From Marisediminitalea aggregata (GTDB taxonomy: Bacteria; Pseudomonadota; Gammaproteobacteria; Enterobacterales; Alteromonadaceae): a DNA stretch of 64,000 nucleotides. Below are positions 36,216 to 45,845 of this stretch, piece by piece. The notes beneath the pieces are model-generated. The model was not told the DNA's origin. It did not search any database and saw nothing but the letters and a program-made list of their open reading frames with translations. Every line of letters starts with the position of its first letter. The stretch's first letter is position 1. A program made the position numbers and the translations under genes. The stretch is from positions 62,001-126,000 of the forward strand of contig NZ_FQWD01000004.1 of NCBI RefSeq assembly GCF_900129565.1. Direction: 5' to 3'.

Positions 36216-37520
36216 TTACCCCTGTTTGTTCATAACCTCGTCAAACGCTTTTGTCACGTCGGTAGTTTTTGCTTTGCTCACTACCCATTCGATGGCTTGT
36301 TCTTCAAGCGCAACGTTTTGCATTTGTTGCATCAGTTCCTGGTTGTTTTTGTAATATTCAACCACTTCCTGAGGATCTTCATACGCAGACGCCATCGTTT
36401 CGATCAGGCTATCTACTTTTTCTTGATCCGCTTTCAGTTCGTTTTGCTTGATGATTTCACCCAGTAACAAACCAATTGTTACGCGACGCTTAGCGTTGTC
36501 TTTAAACAGATCGCCTGGCAGCTCTGGCATGTTTGCACCACCGCCTTGCTGACTGAAACGCTGTTTAGCTTGTTCGCGCAGTGCATTGATTTCTTGCTCA
36601 ACCAATGCAGCAGGCACGTCCATCTCGTTCTTTTCAATCAGTTTAGCAATAACGGCTTCTTTCAGCTCGTTTTTCAGTGTTGTGCTCAGCTCGCGTTCCA
36701 TGTTTTTACGCACTTCCGCTTTCAATGCTTCCACATCACCGTCTTCGATACCGAACAGTTTTGCAAATTCTTCATCAACTTTTGGCAGAGTCAGACCTTC
36801 AACTTTCTTCACGCTAACTGCGAACTGAGCGGCTTTACCTTTCAGGGCTTCTGCGTGGTAGTCTTCAGGGAAAGTCACATCTACAGTGACTTCTTCGCCT
36901 TTCTTCGCACCAACCAGTGGCTCTTCGAAGCCAGGGATCATTCGGCCTTTGCCCAATTCAAGCGTAAAGTCTTCAGCTTTACCGCCTTCGAACTCTTCGC
37001 CGTCTACTGTGCCAACGAAATCAATAACAACGCGGTCGTCTTTACGTGCTTTACGACGTACTTCTTTCCACTCACCGTGTTGCTTCTGTAACGTTTCCAT
37101 CATGTTGTCCAGGTCAGCGTCGCTGATCTCTACAACAGTTTTCTCAAGCTCGATTTCTTCTACACCCTTCACTTCTACTTCCGGGTATACTTCGAACTTG
37201 GCTACGAATTCTAAATCTTCGCCATCCTGATCTTTTGTTAATTCAAAAGCAGGCATGCCAGCAGGATTGATTTTTTCCTGAACGATGGCCTGATAGAAGT
37301 TTTGCTGCATTACATCGCCAGCCACTTCCTGACGTACAGCCTGGCCGTAACGCTTTTTGATTACGCTTACTGGTACTTTACCTGGACGGAAGCCGTTAAT
37401 ACGCTGGGTTTTCGCTAACTGCTGTAAACGCGCTTTAACCGCATTATCTACTGACTCAGCAGGAACAGTAATAGTAAGACGGCGTTCTAAACCTTGAGTC
37501 GTCTCGACTGAAACTTGCAT
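36216..37520 (-). CDS. tig: Trigger factor chaperone
   Basis: A 434-residue ribosome-associated chaperone and peptidyl-prolyl isomerase. The N-terminal ribosome-binding domain has the signature [17 protein letters not shown]; the FKBP-like domain follows (about 150-245, with [19 protein letters not shown] and [12 protein letters not shown]); the C-terminal helical arms make the chaperone cradle. It binds near the exit tunnel and shields nascent chains. First gene of the tig-clpP-clpX-lon block, downstream of a tRNA operon on the same strand. Confidence 0.97.
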   Translation of the reverse strand: MQVSVETTQGLERRLTITVPAESVDNAVKARLQQLAKTQRINGFRPGKVPVSVIKKRYGQAVRQEVAGDVMQQNFYQAIVQEKINPAGMPAFELTKDQDGEDLEFVAKFEVYPEVEVKGVEEIELEKTVVEISDADLDNMMETLQKQHGEWKEVRRKARKDDRVVIDFVGTVDGEEFEGGKAEDFTLELGKGRMIPGFEEPLVGAKKGEEVTVDVTFPEDYHAEALKGKAAQFAVSVKKVEGLTLPKVDEEFAKLFGIEDGDVEALKAEVRKNMERELSTTLKNELKEAVIAKLIEKNEMDVPAALVEQEINALREQAKQRFSQQGGGANMPELPGDLFKDNAKRRVTIGLLLGEIIKQNELKADQEKVDSLIETMASAYEDPQEVVEYYKNNQELMQQMQNVALEEQAIEWVVSKAKTTDVTKAFDEVMNKQG

Positions 37521-37761
37521 TGTATTACCTCAACTGTGCGCCTAAGACGCTTTATTTTCCAGCCTTTGTCTCCCAGCGGTAACAGTTACCAACCAGCAGA
37601 AAAAGGTCGATTCTTCGCGCTTACTAATGTGCGCTGCCATAAAAAGACGCAGTAGTATACAGTTTGCTAATAGCAGAGTCGAGCGTTAATCACGCCTTTC
37701 ATGGCCGCACAGCAGAGACTGCGCAGAAAAGCGTCAAAATACTGAGAAAAAACAGAAAGAA

Positions 37762-37838
37762 TGGTCGGTGAGACAGGATTTGAACCTGCGACCCCTTGTA
37801 CCCAAAACAAGTGCGCTACCAAGCTGCGCCACTCACCG
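37762..37838 (-). tRNA. tRNA-Pro(UGG), copy 2
   Basis: 77 bases with encoded CCA. Anticodon loop TTTTGGG gives TGG. The GGTTCGAATCC T-arm and paired acceptor ends CGGTGAG/CTCACCG are intact. Identical to the copy at 38219-38295. Last gene of the tRNA operon. Confidence 0.96.
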
Positions 37839-37861
37839 ACTCGAAGAGATATTTGCTAAAG

Positions 37862-37946
37862 TGGTGCGGAAGGAGAGACTTGAACTCTCACGCCGTGAAG
37901 CACTGGAACCTAAATCCAGCGTGTCTACCAATTCCACCACTTCCGC
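37862..37946 (-). tRNA. tRNA-Leu(UAG)
   Basis: 85 bases with encoded CCA and the long variable arm of a class II tRNA (TGCTTCACGGCGT region). Anticodon loop TTTAGGT gives TAG. Acceptor stem GCGGAAG/CTTCCGC. Confidence 0.96.
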
Positions 37947-37953
37947 AAGAAAA

Positions 37954-38030
37954 TGGGGTGGACGATGGGACTTGAACCCACGACAACCGGAATCACAATC
38001 CGGGGCTCTACCAACTGAGCTACGCCCACC
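37954..38030 (-). tRNA. tRNA-His(GUG)
   Basis: 77 bases with encoded CCA and the extra 5' G typical of tRNA-His. Anticodon loop TTGTGAT gives GTG; acceptor GGTGGGCG pairs with CGTCCACC with one G-T pair. Confidence 0.96.
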
Positions 38031-38051
38031 ATTGAGGTGTTGCTGATTATA

Positions 38052-38085
38052 CAAATAATAGTTGAGGTTAGGTAACTATTATTTG
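38052..38085 (-). repeat. 12-bp perfect inverted repeat between tRNA genes
   Basis: CAAATAATAGTT and AACTATTATTTG enclose a 10-base loop. It sits in the 86-bp spacer between tRNA-His and tRNA-Arg, so the precursor transcript would carry an AT-rich hairpin here. There is no T-run. Confidence 0.55.
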
Positions 38086-38116
38086 CTTATGCTGCATATT
38101 TTTTACCGGTTTCGCG

Positions 38117-38193
<77 letters not shown>

Positions 38194-38218
38194 TCGGCGA
38201 ATCTACGCTAGCATAAAA

Positions 38219-38295
38219 TGGTCGGTGAGACAGGATTTGAACCTGCGACCCCTTGTACCCAAAACAAGTGCGCTACCAAGCTGCGCCACTCACCG
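38219..38295 (-). tRNA. tRNA-Pro(UGG), copy 1
   Basis: 77 bases with encoded CCA, identical in sequence to the tRNA-Pro at 37762-37838. First gene after the operon promoter. The operon order is Pro-Arg-His-Leu-Pro. Confidence 0.96.
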
Positions 38296-38338
38296 ACTGT
38301 GTAAGGAGAGTAAATTTCCCTCTCGTTACGGGGGGCGC

Positions 38339-38367
38339 ATGTTACCGATTTGCCCCTACCTCGTCAA
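38339..38367 (-). promoter_or_regulatory. tRNA operon promoter with GC-rich discriminator
   Basis: On the minus strand TTGACG (38362-38367), 17-bp spacer, TAACAT (38339-38344), followed at once by GCGCCCCCC. A GC-rich discriminator after the -10 box is the hallmark of stringently controlled stable-RNA promoters. Confidence 0.8.
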
Positions 38368-38400
38368 ACACTTTTTTTAGCAAAATGTTTGTATGCTCAT

Positions 38401-38425
38401 TAACTCAGCAACTGAGTTATTTTTT
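38401..38425 (+). terminator. Orphan intrinsic terminator between tRNA operon and folD
   Basis: TAACTCAG-CAA-CTGAGTTA followed by TTTTTTA on the plus strand. No plus-strand gene lies upstream for several kilobases, so it may end an unseen small RNA or block antisense transcription. The rest of the 294-bp gap (38296-38589) holds the tRNA promoter and no protein gene. Confidence 0.55.
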
Positions 38426-38589
38426 AGCCAACAATAGTCCATATGAAGGACAGCTATTGAAAAATTCCCTGGCGACCTGAATACCACCCGCAAAAGACAT
38501 TACACCGATTGCTAACTTCCTAAGCCACACTATTTATGTGAAAATATTAGGTACTCTCCTTTTTGAATCAATAGAAGCAGCAAGTAACT

Positions 38590-39444
38590 ATGACCGCGCA
38601 CCTTATAGACGGCAAACAAATTGCCAAGCAAGTCCGACAAGACGTCGCCAGTTATGTAAAATCATTAAAAGAAGCCGGTAAACGTCAACCCGGTCTTGCC
38701 GTTGTCCTGGTAGGCGCAGATCCTGCGTCGCAAGTGTATGTTTCAAACAAACGCAAAGCCTGTGAAGAAGTGGGCTTTTTATCACGCTCTTTTGATTTGC
38801 CAGCAGACAGTAGCCAGGAAGATCTAATAGCGCTGGTTGACAAACTCAATGACGACGCAGAAATTGACGGCATTCTGGTACAGTTACCTTTGCCTGCTGG
38901 TTTAAATGCAGAAGCCATTCTTGAACGTATTCATCCGCACAAAGACGTCGATGGCTTCCACCCTTACAACATAGGCCGACTGGCTCAGCGTATTCCGGCC
39001 CTTCGCCCGTGTACGCCAAAGGGCATTATGACCATGATTGAAGCAACCAAGCGTCCTGTGAAAGGCCTGGATGCGGTTATTGTTGGCGCATCGAATATTG
39101 TTGGACGCCCAATGTCACTGGAGTTATTGCTTGCCGGTTGCACGGTGACAACCTGCCACAAGTTTACCCAGGATTTAAAATCACACGTTAGCCGTGCGGA
39201 CCTGCTGGTTGTTGCGGTAGGTAAACCTGCGTTTATTCCGGGAGACTGGATTAAACCTGGCGCTATCGTTATTGATGTAGGTATTAACCGCACTGCTGAA
39301 GGCGGCCTGGTTGGTGATGTCGAATTCGACAAAGCGAAAGACAGAGCCGGTTATATTACCCCCGTACCAGGTGGTGTTGGCCCAATGACAGTGGCCAGTT
39401 TGATTGAAAACACGCTGGAAGCCTACGTTAAATTCCATTCATGA
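38590..39444 (+). CDS. folD: Methylenetetrahydrofolate dehydrogenase/cyclohydrolase
   Basis: A 284-residue bifunctional enzyme that interconverts 5,10-methylene- and 10-formyl-tetrahydrofolate, supplying one-carbon units for purine synthesis. Signatures: [14 protein letters not shown] (catalytic Lys), [44 protein letters not shown] and the C-terminal [19 protein letters not shown]. Full length. It overlaps the next gene by 4 bp (ATGA). Confidence 0.98.
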   Translation: MTAHLIDGKQIAKQVRQDVASYVKSLKEAGKRQPGLAVVLVGADPASQVYVSNKRKACEEVGFLSRSFDLPADSSQEDLIALVDKLNDDAEIDGILVQLPLPAGLNAEAILERIHPHKDVDGFHPYNIGRLAQRIPALRPCTPKGIMTMIEATKRPVKGLDAVIVGASNIVGRPMSLELLLAGCTVTTCHKFTQDLKSHVSRADLLVVAVGKPAFIPGDWIKPGAIVIDVGINRTAEGGLVGDVEFDKAKDRAGYITPVPGGVGPMTVASLIENTLEAYVKFHS

Positions 39445-40001
39445 AAATGACTCCGCAAACACCAGCCAGTCTGCACGTGCAGCGCTGGCTGGATACGATG
39501 GTGATAGCCCATAACTTTTGCCCTTTCGCCAGCTATGTTCGCAATAACAACCAAATCCGTTATGCCGAATGCGAAAGTGCCGACATGGCCGACGCCCTGA
39601 CAATGTTACAAAACGAGTGCGAATTACTCGATAACAACCCGACTATCGCCACCACACTACTCATATTGCCGACAGGTTGGGCTGAGTTTGATGATTTTCT
39701 GCTGCTTATTGATATGGCACAGCAATGCATTGAACACTGGGATTACAGTGGCACCTACCAACTGGCCACGTTTCACCCGGATTATCTGTTTGATGGCGAG
39801 GATCCACAGAGTGCCAGTCATTACACAAACCGGGCTCCTCACCCGGTACTGCATATCATCAGAGAAAAAGACGTTACCGAAGCGCTGAAACATTATGATG
39901 CGCCACAGGATATTCCTGAGGGCAATATCGCGAAAGCGGAAGCATTAGGATGCCCACATCTGGCTGCACAATTAGCGGCCTGTAAGTCAGAAGAGTATTA
40001 A
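39441..40001 (+). CDS. DUF1415 family protein
   Basis: A 186-residue cytoplasmic protein of the DUF1415 family: [19 protein letters not shown] near the start, [15 protein letters not shown], and [35 protein letters not shown]. The function is unknown. Translational coupling to folD through a 4-bp overlap suggests that the two are made together. A hairpin (CCTGT-A-CCCGC...GCGGG-C-ACAGG, 40020-40045) lies between it and the convergent DUF4340 gene. Confidence 0.9.
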   Translation: MKMTPQTPASLHVQRWLDTMVIAHNFCPFASYVRNNNQIRYAECESADMADALTMLQNECELLDNNPTIATTLLILPTGWAEFDDFLLLIDMAQQCIEHWDYSGTYQLATFHPDYLFDGEDPQSASHYTNRAPHPVLHIIREKDVTEALKHYDAPQDIPEGNIAKAEALGCPHLAAQLAACKSEEY

Positions 40002-40065
40002 CAAAGACAAAGCATCCACCCTGTACCCGCCTCTGCGGGCACAGGATATTGACTATATTTAATAT

Positions 40066-41058
40066 TTACTCGGCTTCCGGTGATCGAATTAAATCCGAAC
40101 GCAGTGTCAGTAGCCCTCTGGCCTGAAAGTCGGTCAGCTCAAACACCCAATTTTCAATACCTTCCGGCGTCCAGGGTGTCTCGCCGTCGGCCTCGTGAGC
40201 AATAGAAACAAGATAACCTGAGGCGTCCTGCTGTTTAGCAAAAACATGAATCGTTAGCGTCTGCTTGTTACCGTTCAGCGTAATCGATTGTAATGGTTCA
40301 TCGAGAGCTTCTTCCGGCATACGCGCACGCATGTCGTCGTAGTTCACATTTACGATGTCATTGAGCGTTTGTGACAAGATACCCGGATACGCTAGTTCGG
40401 AAGCTGCGACATCAAATAGTTGCCACTCACCGTTTTCACTGTTGTTAAACAGCGTAAAAGGTTCCTGCCCGTCTACAATGACTTCAGAGAGCGTATTAAC
40501 CGACACTGTTATTAACTGCTTTGTTAGCCAGTCAGCATTGCCCACCGGCAGCGCTAATGGTTTGTCGATAAGATAACTGCGTTGTTGTGAAGGTTCCCGC
40601 ACGTAGCGTCCCATACCGCTGCTGGCAAGATTGCCCAGCAACACCCGCCATTGCTGAGTAGCCGAGGCCAACGTGATCAGCGTGCCCTGGGAGCCTGGCT
40701 GTGTCACAGGCTCAACCCCCAACCGAGAATACTGACTGGCCTTGGCCGTTTTCCCTTCCAATACCGTGGCTTGAGTGAGCTCACTAACAAAATCAGCCAG
40801 CGCAGTCATATCAACCGGAAACGTCAGCATGCTGTCCAGATGCGTGGCGAACCATTGGTTTTGCTCCCGGCGCGCACTAAATACAACACCCTCTGCATTT
40901 TCTATGGTTACCGCCGTGAGCGCTGAAGCATTTTCCTCCAGTCCGCCCAGCAGGACATGAGCTGGTGCACTGTCTGCCTGTCCTCTGTACATCGTTAAGT
41001 AGTAAGCGCCACCTAACGACAAAATAACCAATACACTTAGAACAACGATACGCTTCAT
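40066..41058 (-). CDS. DUF4340 membrane-anchored protein
   Basis: A 330-residue protein with one N-terminal transmembrane helix (MKRIVVLSVLVILSLGGAYYLTMY) and a large extracytoplasmic part that fits the DUF4340 layout: repeated segments (VVFSARREQNQWFATHLD; DWLTKQLITVSVNTLSEVIV). It is the last gene of a four-gene ABC operon and overlaps the GldG-like gene by 4 bp. Its biochemical role is unknown; it may be a periplasmic partner of the transporter. Confidence 0.85.
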   Translation of the reverse strand: MKRIVVLSVLVILSLGGAYYLTMYRGQADSAPAHVLLGGLEENASALTAVTIENAEGVVFSARREQNQWFATHLDSMLTFPVDMTALADFVSELTQATVLEGKTAKASQYSRLGVEPVTQPGSQGTLITLASATQQWRVLLGNLASSGMGRYVREPSQQRSYLIDKPLALPVGNADWLTKQLITVSVNTLSEVIVDGQEPFTLFNNSENGEWQLFDVAASELAYPGILSQTLNDIVNVNYDDMRARMPEEALDEPLQSITLNGNKQTLTIHVFAKQQDASGYLVSIAHEADGETPWTPEGIENWVFELTDFQARGLLTLRSDLIRSPEAE

Positions 41059-42920
41059 GCGGCGATTTCCTCCCTGACTTGTTTACCGGCCCGGCGCTTA
41101 AATAAACGCGCGCTTAGCCATAACAAGGTAACCAACACTAGCGGTGCAACGGCAATATTGAGTAATTTCAGATAATTGCCCAACGTGTCTATGTCACGCT
41201 CCAACTGATACCTTACATCGCGCAACTCCCTGCGAATCGCTCCCCGCTGCGCAATAAACTCGTCAAGTGCAGCCTGCTGCTCCGGACTGAGCGTTAACGC
41301 ACCGGATTCATTTTGCACACTCTGCAACTCGGCTAATTGCGCTTCCGTTTGTTGCAACTGGGCCTGCAGCCGCTCTTCCTGTTCCCGGAAGCGCGCTTCC
41401 GCTTTCGCTTCCAAAGCCTGAACCACCTCGAAAGGTCGCGCATACGTACCGCGTCCCCGAATACTGATCAATGCGCTGCTTCCGGCCAGGTTTTCGCTAG
41501 CGTTGATCACCGCGTCACCATTATTCGCGAATGGTGTGAACAAGGTTTCGCCAAAGAAATTGCTTTGCTGAACCCAAAAGCGATCCGCCAACATGTCGGC
41601 ATCCGTGAACACAATAACGTTTAACTGTGTAGTCTGACTCACATGTGCAGATTGCATTGCGTTACTTTCTTCAAAATCAGGCGCGCTGTCGTAGGCCGAA
41701 CGTGTTGCTCCGGCAATCCTTGCAGCCAGCGTGTATTGCTGTTTAGTCGTATCCAGCATGCGTTGCAGCGCTCCAGGGTCACGAGTAAGCGCATAGTCAC
41801 TGCTGCTCACAGCTACGCCGTCCTGCGAAGAATACGCAAGGGGAGTCAGGCGCAAGCGGCTGTCCTGATTTAGCGAGAGTGGCGCAAACGACGAGCCGTT
41901 AATAAGCTCCAGATTGGCCGTAATAATGTCCTCGCGATTTAACTGCTCGCCGGTTAAACCAATGATCCCGGGATGTCTTGCGACTGCACCTTCCGGCGTG
42001 CGAATGTCCAGTCCCAATCGAGCATCTAATACGACTTTGCTGGTGTCGACGTTAATCCCCCACTTTTCCAATAGCGAGAACTCGGATGCATTGGCGCCCA
42101 TCGCGCTCATCATCGCCATTGGGTCTGACTCGTAGTGGCTATCCATGAACAGGAGTATCCGCCCTTGTTTCATCGCGAACTGATCGATGGAGTACAACAG
42201 GGATTCTGATAAGTTTTGCGGATGCACAACCACCAGCACATCTGTGTCGTCAGGCAATTGCGATGCATCACTGCCAATCGTGGTAACATCGTAGAGCTGA
42301 TTTAGCTGACTATAGAACGTCATTGGCGGCGTATACTGGCCCGACATGGGATTTTGGCCACCGAGTAAGTTCAAGTCCGTTAATAGCGTTACAGAAACAG
42401 GCTCAGGATCGCTTAACTGATAAATGAGCTTACTAATGTCATATTCGAGAAAGGTTTCCTGCTGGGGGTCAAAAAAGCCGATACTGAACTGGTCGTCTAC
42501 CGCATTCGTACCCGCTAACCCGAAGTAAATTGCTTCGCCAACCGGCCCAAGCGTTGCCCCGGTCAAGCCATACTGTGCGGCAAGATCTTCTGCCTCAGAA
42601 AAAGGCTCAGGGTCAATCACTTTTAGCGTAATCTTACCATTCGCACGACTGGCGTACTCTTCCAACAGGCTCTGAACGCGATTGGCATAATTGCGCAATG
42701 CGGTCATGCCTTTCGATGCGGAATCCGAAAAGAAGAAGTACAGTACAATCGGTTCGTCCAATTCATCCAGCACCTTCTGACTGCCGGGCGACAGGGAATA
42801 CACTTTATCTTCGGTTAAATCAATGCGGTAATGACCTAATAATTCATTGTTGATCACCACAACACCGAAAAATAGCACAATGAGCAGCGCGAGAGTTGTT
42901 AAGGCAGTAGTATTTTTCAT
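41055..42920 (-). CDS. GldG-like ABC transporter auxiliary protein
   Basis: A 621-residue protein: an N-terminal transmembrane helix (about residues 6-24), then the GldG-type domain (HYRIDLTEDKVYSLSPGSQKVLDEL..., NPMSGQYTPPMTFYSQLNQLYDV, DDTDVLVVVHPQNLS), a coiled-coil stretch rich in Glu/Gln (about 520-590) and a C-terminal transmembrane helix followed by RLFKRRAGKQVREE. Proteins of this kind (COG3225) accompany ABC permeases; in Bacteroidetes GldG is needed for gliding, but here no gliding genes are seen. Stop and start codons overlap the neighbours closely, showing one operon. Confidence 0.85.
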   Translation of the reverse strand: MKNTTALTTLALLIVLFFGVVVINNELLGHYRIDLTEDKVYSLSPGSQKVLDELDEPIVLYFFFSDSASKGMTALRNYANRVQSLLEEYASRANGKITLKVIDPEPFSEAEDLAAQYGLTGATLGPVGEAIYFGLAGTNAVDDQFSIGFFDPQQETFLEYDISKLIYQLSDPEPVSVTLLTDLNLLGGQNPMSGQYTPPMTFYSQLNQLYDVTTIGSDASQLPDDTDVLVVVHPQNLSESLLYSIDQFAMKQGRILLFMDSHYESDPMAMMSAMGANASEFSLLEKWGINVDTSKVVLDARLGLDIRTPEGAVARHPGIIGLTGEQLNREDIITANLELINGSSFAPLSLNQDSRLRLTPLAYSSQDGVAVSSSDYALTRDPGALQRMLDTTKQQYTLAARIAGATRSAYDSAPDFEESNAMQSAHVSQTTQLNVIVFTDADMLADRFWVQQSNFFGETLFTPFANNGDAVINASENLAGSSALISIRGRGTYARPFEVVQALEAKAEARFREQEERLQAQLQQTEAQLAELQSVQNESGALTLSPEQQAALDEFIAQRGAIRRELRDVRYQLERDIDTLGNYLKLLNIAVAPLVLVTLLWLSARLFKRRAGKQVREEIAA

Positions 42921-42922
42921 GG

Positions 42923-43657
42923 TTAATCCGCCTTCTTATTTTCAATTACAACCAGGCTGGCATACAGCCAAATCACCATAATAATCAGGAAGTAGCCCAC
43001 GTCATTCATAGCAAGTACCCCTTTTGCCATGGCTTCAAAGTGGGTAAGAAAACTGAAGCTGGCTACGGTATCGAGCAACAGGTTACCCGCCCAGGGCTCA
43101 AACGCATCCAGCACGATACCGCTGCCTGACACCACAAATAAAAAGCACACAACCACGGCCAGAATAAATGCAACAACTTGATTGCGAGTGAAGGCTGACA
43201 TACAGGTACTGATAGCCAGAAACGCCCCGGACATAAGCCAGCTGCCAATGTAAGCGGCCAGTATTATGCCGTTGTCGGGTTGACCGAGATAGTTAACGCT
43301 TAGCCATAAAGGAAAGGTCAGAATTAGCGAGAGTGCGAGGATAAACCAGGCCGCCAGAAATTTGCCCAGCACTGCCTCACCTATGCTCACGGGTAACGTC
43401 ATTAATAATTCAATTGAGCCGGATTTGCGCTCTTCGGCCCAACTGCGCATCGCCATGGCTGGCACCAGAAACAAATACAACCAGGGATGAAAATTAAAAA
43501 ACGGAATGAGGTCAGCCTGACCGCGTTCGTACAGGTTGCCAATGAAAAAGGTAAACACGCCTGACAGCATTAAAAAAATCGCAATGAACACATAAGCGAC
43601 CGGCGTGGCAAAGAAACTACTGAATTCTCTGCGGGTAATAAACCAGACATTAGCCAT
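42923..43657 (-). CDS. ABC transporter permease, GldF/ABC-2 type
   Basis: A 244-residue permease with six hydrophobic segments. It starts MANVWFITRREFSSFFATPVAYVFIAIF and has AMRSWAEERKSGSIELLMTLPVS, the ABC-2 signature loop. The ATG at 43657 is chosen because GGTGTCAC-type spacing and the family N-terminus fit there; a longer frame reaches into the ATPase gene. It overlaps the ATPase gene by 8 bp and is 2 bp from the GldG-like gene. Confidence 0.88.
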   Translation of the reverse strand: MANVWFITRREFSSFFATPVAYVFIAIFLMLSGVFTFFIGNLYERGQADLIPFFNFHPWLYLFLVPAMAMRSWAEERKSGSIELLMTLPVSIGEAVLGKFLAAWFILALSLILTFPLWLSVNYLGQPDNGIILAAYIGSWLMSGAFLAISTCMSAFTRNQVVAFILAVVVCFLFVVSGSGIVLDAFEPWAGNLLLDTVASFSFLTHFEAMAKGVLAMNDVGYFLIIMVIWLYASLVVIENKKAD

Positions 43658-44579
43658 GTGACACCTCCCGGGTAGTGATATCCCGGAATACTTCGTCCAG
43701 CCGCCCTTGCTCAAGGGTGAGGGTTTCAACCGGCAAACGGCGCTGGGTAACGTATTCGTTGATGACATGGAAAATATGCTTACCGGGTTCGGGAAACAAG
43801 GTCACCAAACCGGTTTTGCGATCGATTTCCATTTCTTCGACACCCTCAAGCTCTGCCAGGCCGGAAATATCCGCGGCATAGCTCATCTTCAGGCTGACTG
43901 CATTGCAAAAACGAGACTGATGACGCAGTGCATTGGGCGTATCATCAAATCGAAGCTGGCCGTTGGCAATGATCATAACCCGATTACATACCGCTGTGAC
44001 TTCCTCAAGAATGTGGGTAGAAATCACCACAATTTTCTCTTTCGACAAGTCTTCAATTAACTGACGAACATGGTGTTTTTGATTTGGATCCAGACCGTCT
44101 GTCGGTTCATCGAGGATCAGAATATCCGGGTCATGCAAAATAGCTTGCGCCAGGCCGACACGGCGCTTGAATCCCTTTGACAGATTATCTATCGGTCGGT
44201 TTAGCACATCGGCTAATTCAACCCGGCCAATTACATCAAACAAACGTGACTTTCGCGCAGCGCCTTTCAGCCCGCGAACATCGGCAATGAAGTGCAGAAA
44301 TTGCCAAACCGTCATATCGCCGTAGGCGGGCGCGCCCTCGGGTAAGTATCCGATATTGCGCTGAATCGCTTTGGCATCCGACGCGTAGCGCTTGTCCTGA
44401 ATAACAATATCGCCTGACGTAGGTGGCAAGAACCCGGTCAGCATTTTCATGGTAGTGGATTTGCCCGCTCCATTCGGACCGAGAAACCCAACGATATTGC
44501 CTGGTGCAATATCAAACGACAAATCATCAACCGCTTTAAAGTGGTGGTAATGTTTGGATAAGTTTTTTACTGAGATCAT
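43650..44579 (-). CDS. ABC transporter ATP-binding protein, GldA-like
   Basis: A 309-residue ATPase. Walker A GPNGAGKSTTMKML, Q-loop GYLPEGAPAYGDMTV, signature LSKGFKRRVGLAQAI and Walker B ILILDEPTDGLD are all present. ATG 44579 (MISVKNLSKHY) is chosen with AGG nearby; another ATG lies two codons upstream. It is the first gene of the ATPase-permease-GldG-DUF4340 operon. The exported substrate is unknown. The 370-bp gap to trmO contains a short GGCC-ATCT-GGCC inverted repeat but no gene I can support. Confidence 0.9.
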   Translation of the reverse strand: MISVKNLSKHYHHFKAVDDLSFDIAPGNIVGFLGPNGAGKSTTMKMLTGFLPPTSGDIVIQDKRYASDAKAIQRNIGYLPEGAPAYGDMTVWQFLHFIADVRGLKGAARKSRLFDVIGRVELADVLNRPIDNLSKGFKRRVGLAQAILHDPDILILDEPTDGLDPNQKHHVRQLIEDLSKEKIVVISTHILEEVTAVCNRVMIIANGQLRFDDTPNALRHQSRFCNAVSLKMSYAADISGLAELEGVEEMEIDRKTGLVTLFPEPGKHIFHVINEYVTQRRLPVETLTLEQGRLDEVFRDITTREVSHG

Positions 44580-44949
44580 AGTCATCCTATTACGATCTGC
44601 GACGCTTATTCTTTTACGTTGTACTAAATAGTCTGTGTGCACTGTGGCTACATGAGCTAATGTGCGCTTGATATATAGTGACACACGCGTAAATTTCAAT
44701 CATGTGTTATGTGATGAATTCACAAAATAGGGCTGTGTAATGGACCGGAGGGAACTGAATAGCAAAAAACATCGCCGGCCATCTGGCCAGCGACAAGATG
44801 CTATGTCCCAGGGAGGACGTGGTTGGGCTATCCATAGAGACAACTTACATTCAAGCGTCGAATGGATCGCACTCACGGAATAGCCAATGTAAGATACCCC
44901 GAAAATGTGTGCACAATGTGTCAGAACCACTACAAAAGTGTTGCAAACT

Positions 44950-45663
44950 ATGACAAAACCGAATGTGTACTCAATTGAACCAATTGGAACACTTGAGTCG
45001 CCTTTTAAACAAAAATTTGCGATCCCCCGTCAGCCAGCACTGGCAAAAGCGCAAGGTCGAATTAAACTCACCCCGCCTTTTAGTGACCCTAATTCGCTGC
45101 GGCAAATAGACACATACAGTCATCTCTGGCTGTTGTTTCTATTCCACGAGAATTTGGATAAAGGATGGTCACCCACGGTCAGAGCGCCGCGCCTGGGTGG
45201 CAATACCCGCACGGGCGTATTTGCTACCCGAAGCACCTTTCGTCCCAACGGCATTGGCATGTCTGCAGTGGAAAACCTGGGCGTTAAGCACACTGCATCG
45301 GGGCTGTTTCTCCATGTGGGCAATATCGATTTGCTGCACGGCACACCCATTATCGATATCAAACCCTACATTCCCTACAGTGATGCTATACAGAATGCGT
45401 CGGCTGCGCTGCTTGACGACAAGCCCGTGCCAAATTTAGCCGTGAATTTTACCGAGCAGGCTCGTGCTCAACTTGCCAGGCAACCACAACAGGATTTGCC
45501 TCTGTTAATTGAAAACTGCTTATCGCAAGACCCTCGCCCCGCTTACAAACAGTCGCAGCTGGATGATCCGAAAGACTACCAGGTTCAGTTTTACGATGCA
45601 GACGTACACTGGCGGGTTTCTCAGGGCGAGGTTTGGGTCACCGAGATTGTATCGTTGGTATAA
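44950..45663 (+). CDS. trmO: tRNA (N6-threonylcarbamoyladenosine37-N6)-methyltransferase TrmO
   Basis: A 237-residue protein of the TrmO (YaeB/TsaA) family, which uses S-adenosylmethionine to methylate t6A37 in tRNA-Thr. Signatures: YSIEPIGTLESPFKQKFAIPRQP at the start, IDTYSHLWLLFLFHEN, GNTRTGVFATRSTFRPNGIGMSAV and LLHGTPIIDIKPYIPYSD. I start at ATG 44950, which matches the family start; the frame is open a further 15 codons. Single gene, upstream of proS. Confidence 0.95.
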   Translation: MTKPNVYSIEPIGTLESPFKQKFAIPRQPALAKAQGRIKLTPPFSDPNSLRQIDTYSHLWLLFLFHENLDKGWSPTVRAPRLGGNTRTGVFATRSTFRPNGIGMSAVENLGVKHTASGLFLHVGNIDLLHGTPIIDIKPYIPYSDAIQNASAALLDDKPVPNLAVNFTEQARAQLARQPQQDLPLLIENCLSQDPRPAYKQSQLDDPKDYQVQFYDADVHWRVSQGEVWVTEIVSLV

Positions 45664-45779
45664 GTTGAGTTGACTGCTTTTAGACAACAAACTTGCTGTT
45701 TGCACGCGAGCTGACCTGCCCCCAATAACCTGTTCAGAAAAAATGTGTGGGAAAGAACACAGACCGGGGACAACAGGCT

Positions 45780-45807
45780 TTGTAAGCGCCCGTAACGCTG
45801 CTAGAAT
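45780..45807 (+). promoter_or_regulatory. Probable proS promoter
   Basis: TTGTAA (45780-45785), 16-bp spacer, TAGAAT (45802-45807), ending 38 bp before the proS ATG. Reasonable but not consensus. Confidence 0.4.
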
Positions 45808-45845
45808 ACGCGGGTTTAATAATCAGAAATAGGTAAACACTACCA

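Noticed and set aside
36546..37091. Long antisense frame (181 codons) inside tig
   Set aside because: Phe-rich composition and mirror position show it is the shadow of the trigger factor coding frame.
44700..44930. 76-codon minus-strand frame between the ABC operon and trmO
   Set aside because: No start signal or domain, composition unlike neighbouring genes; treated as non-coding gap.
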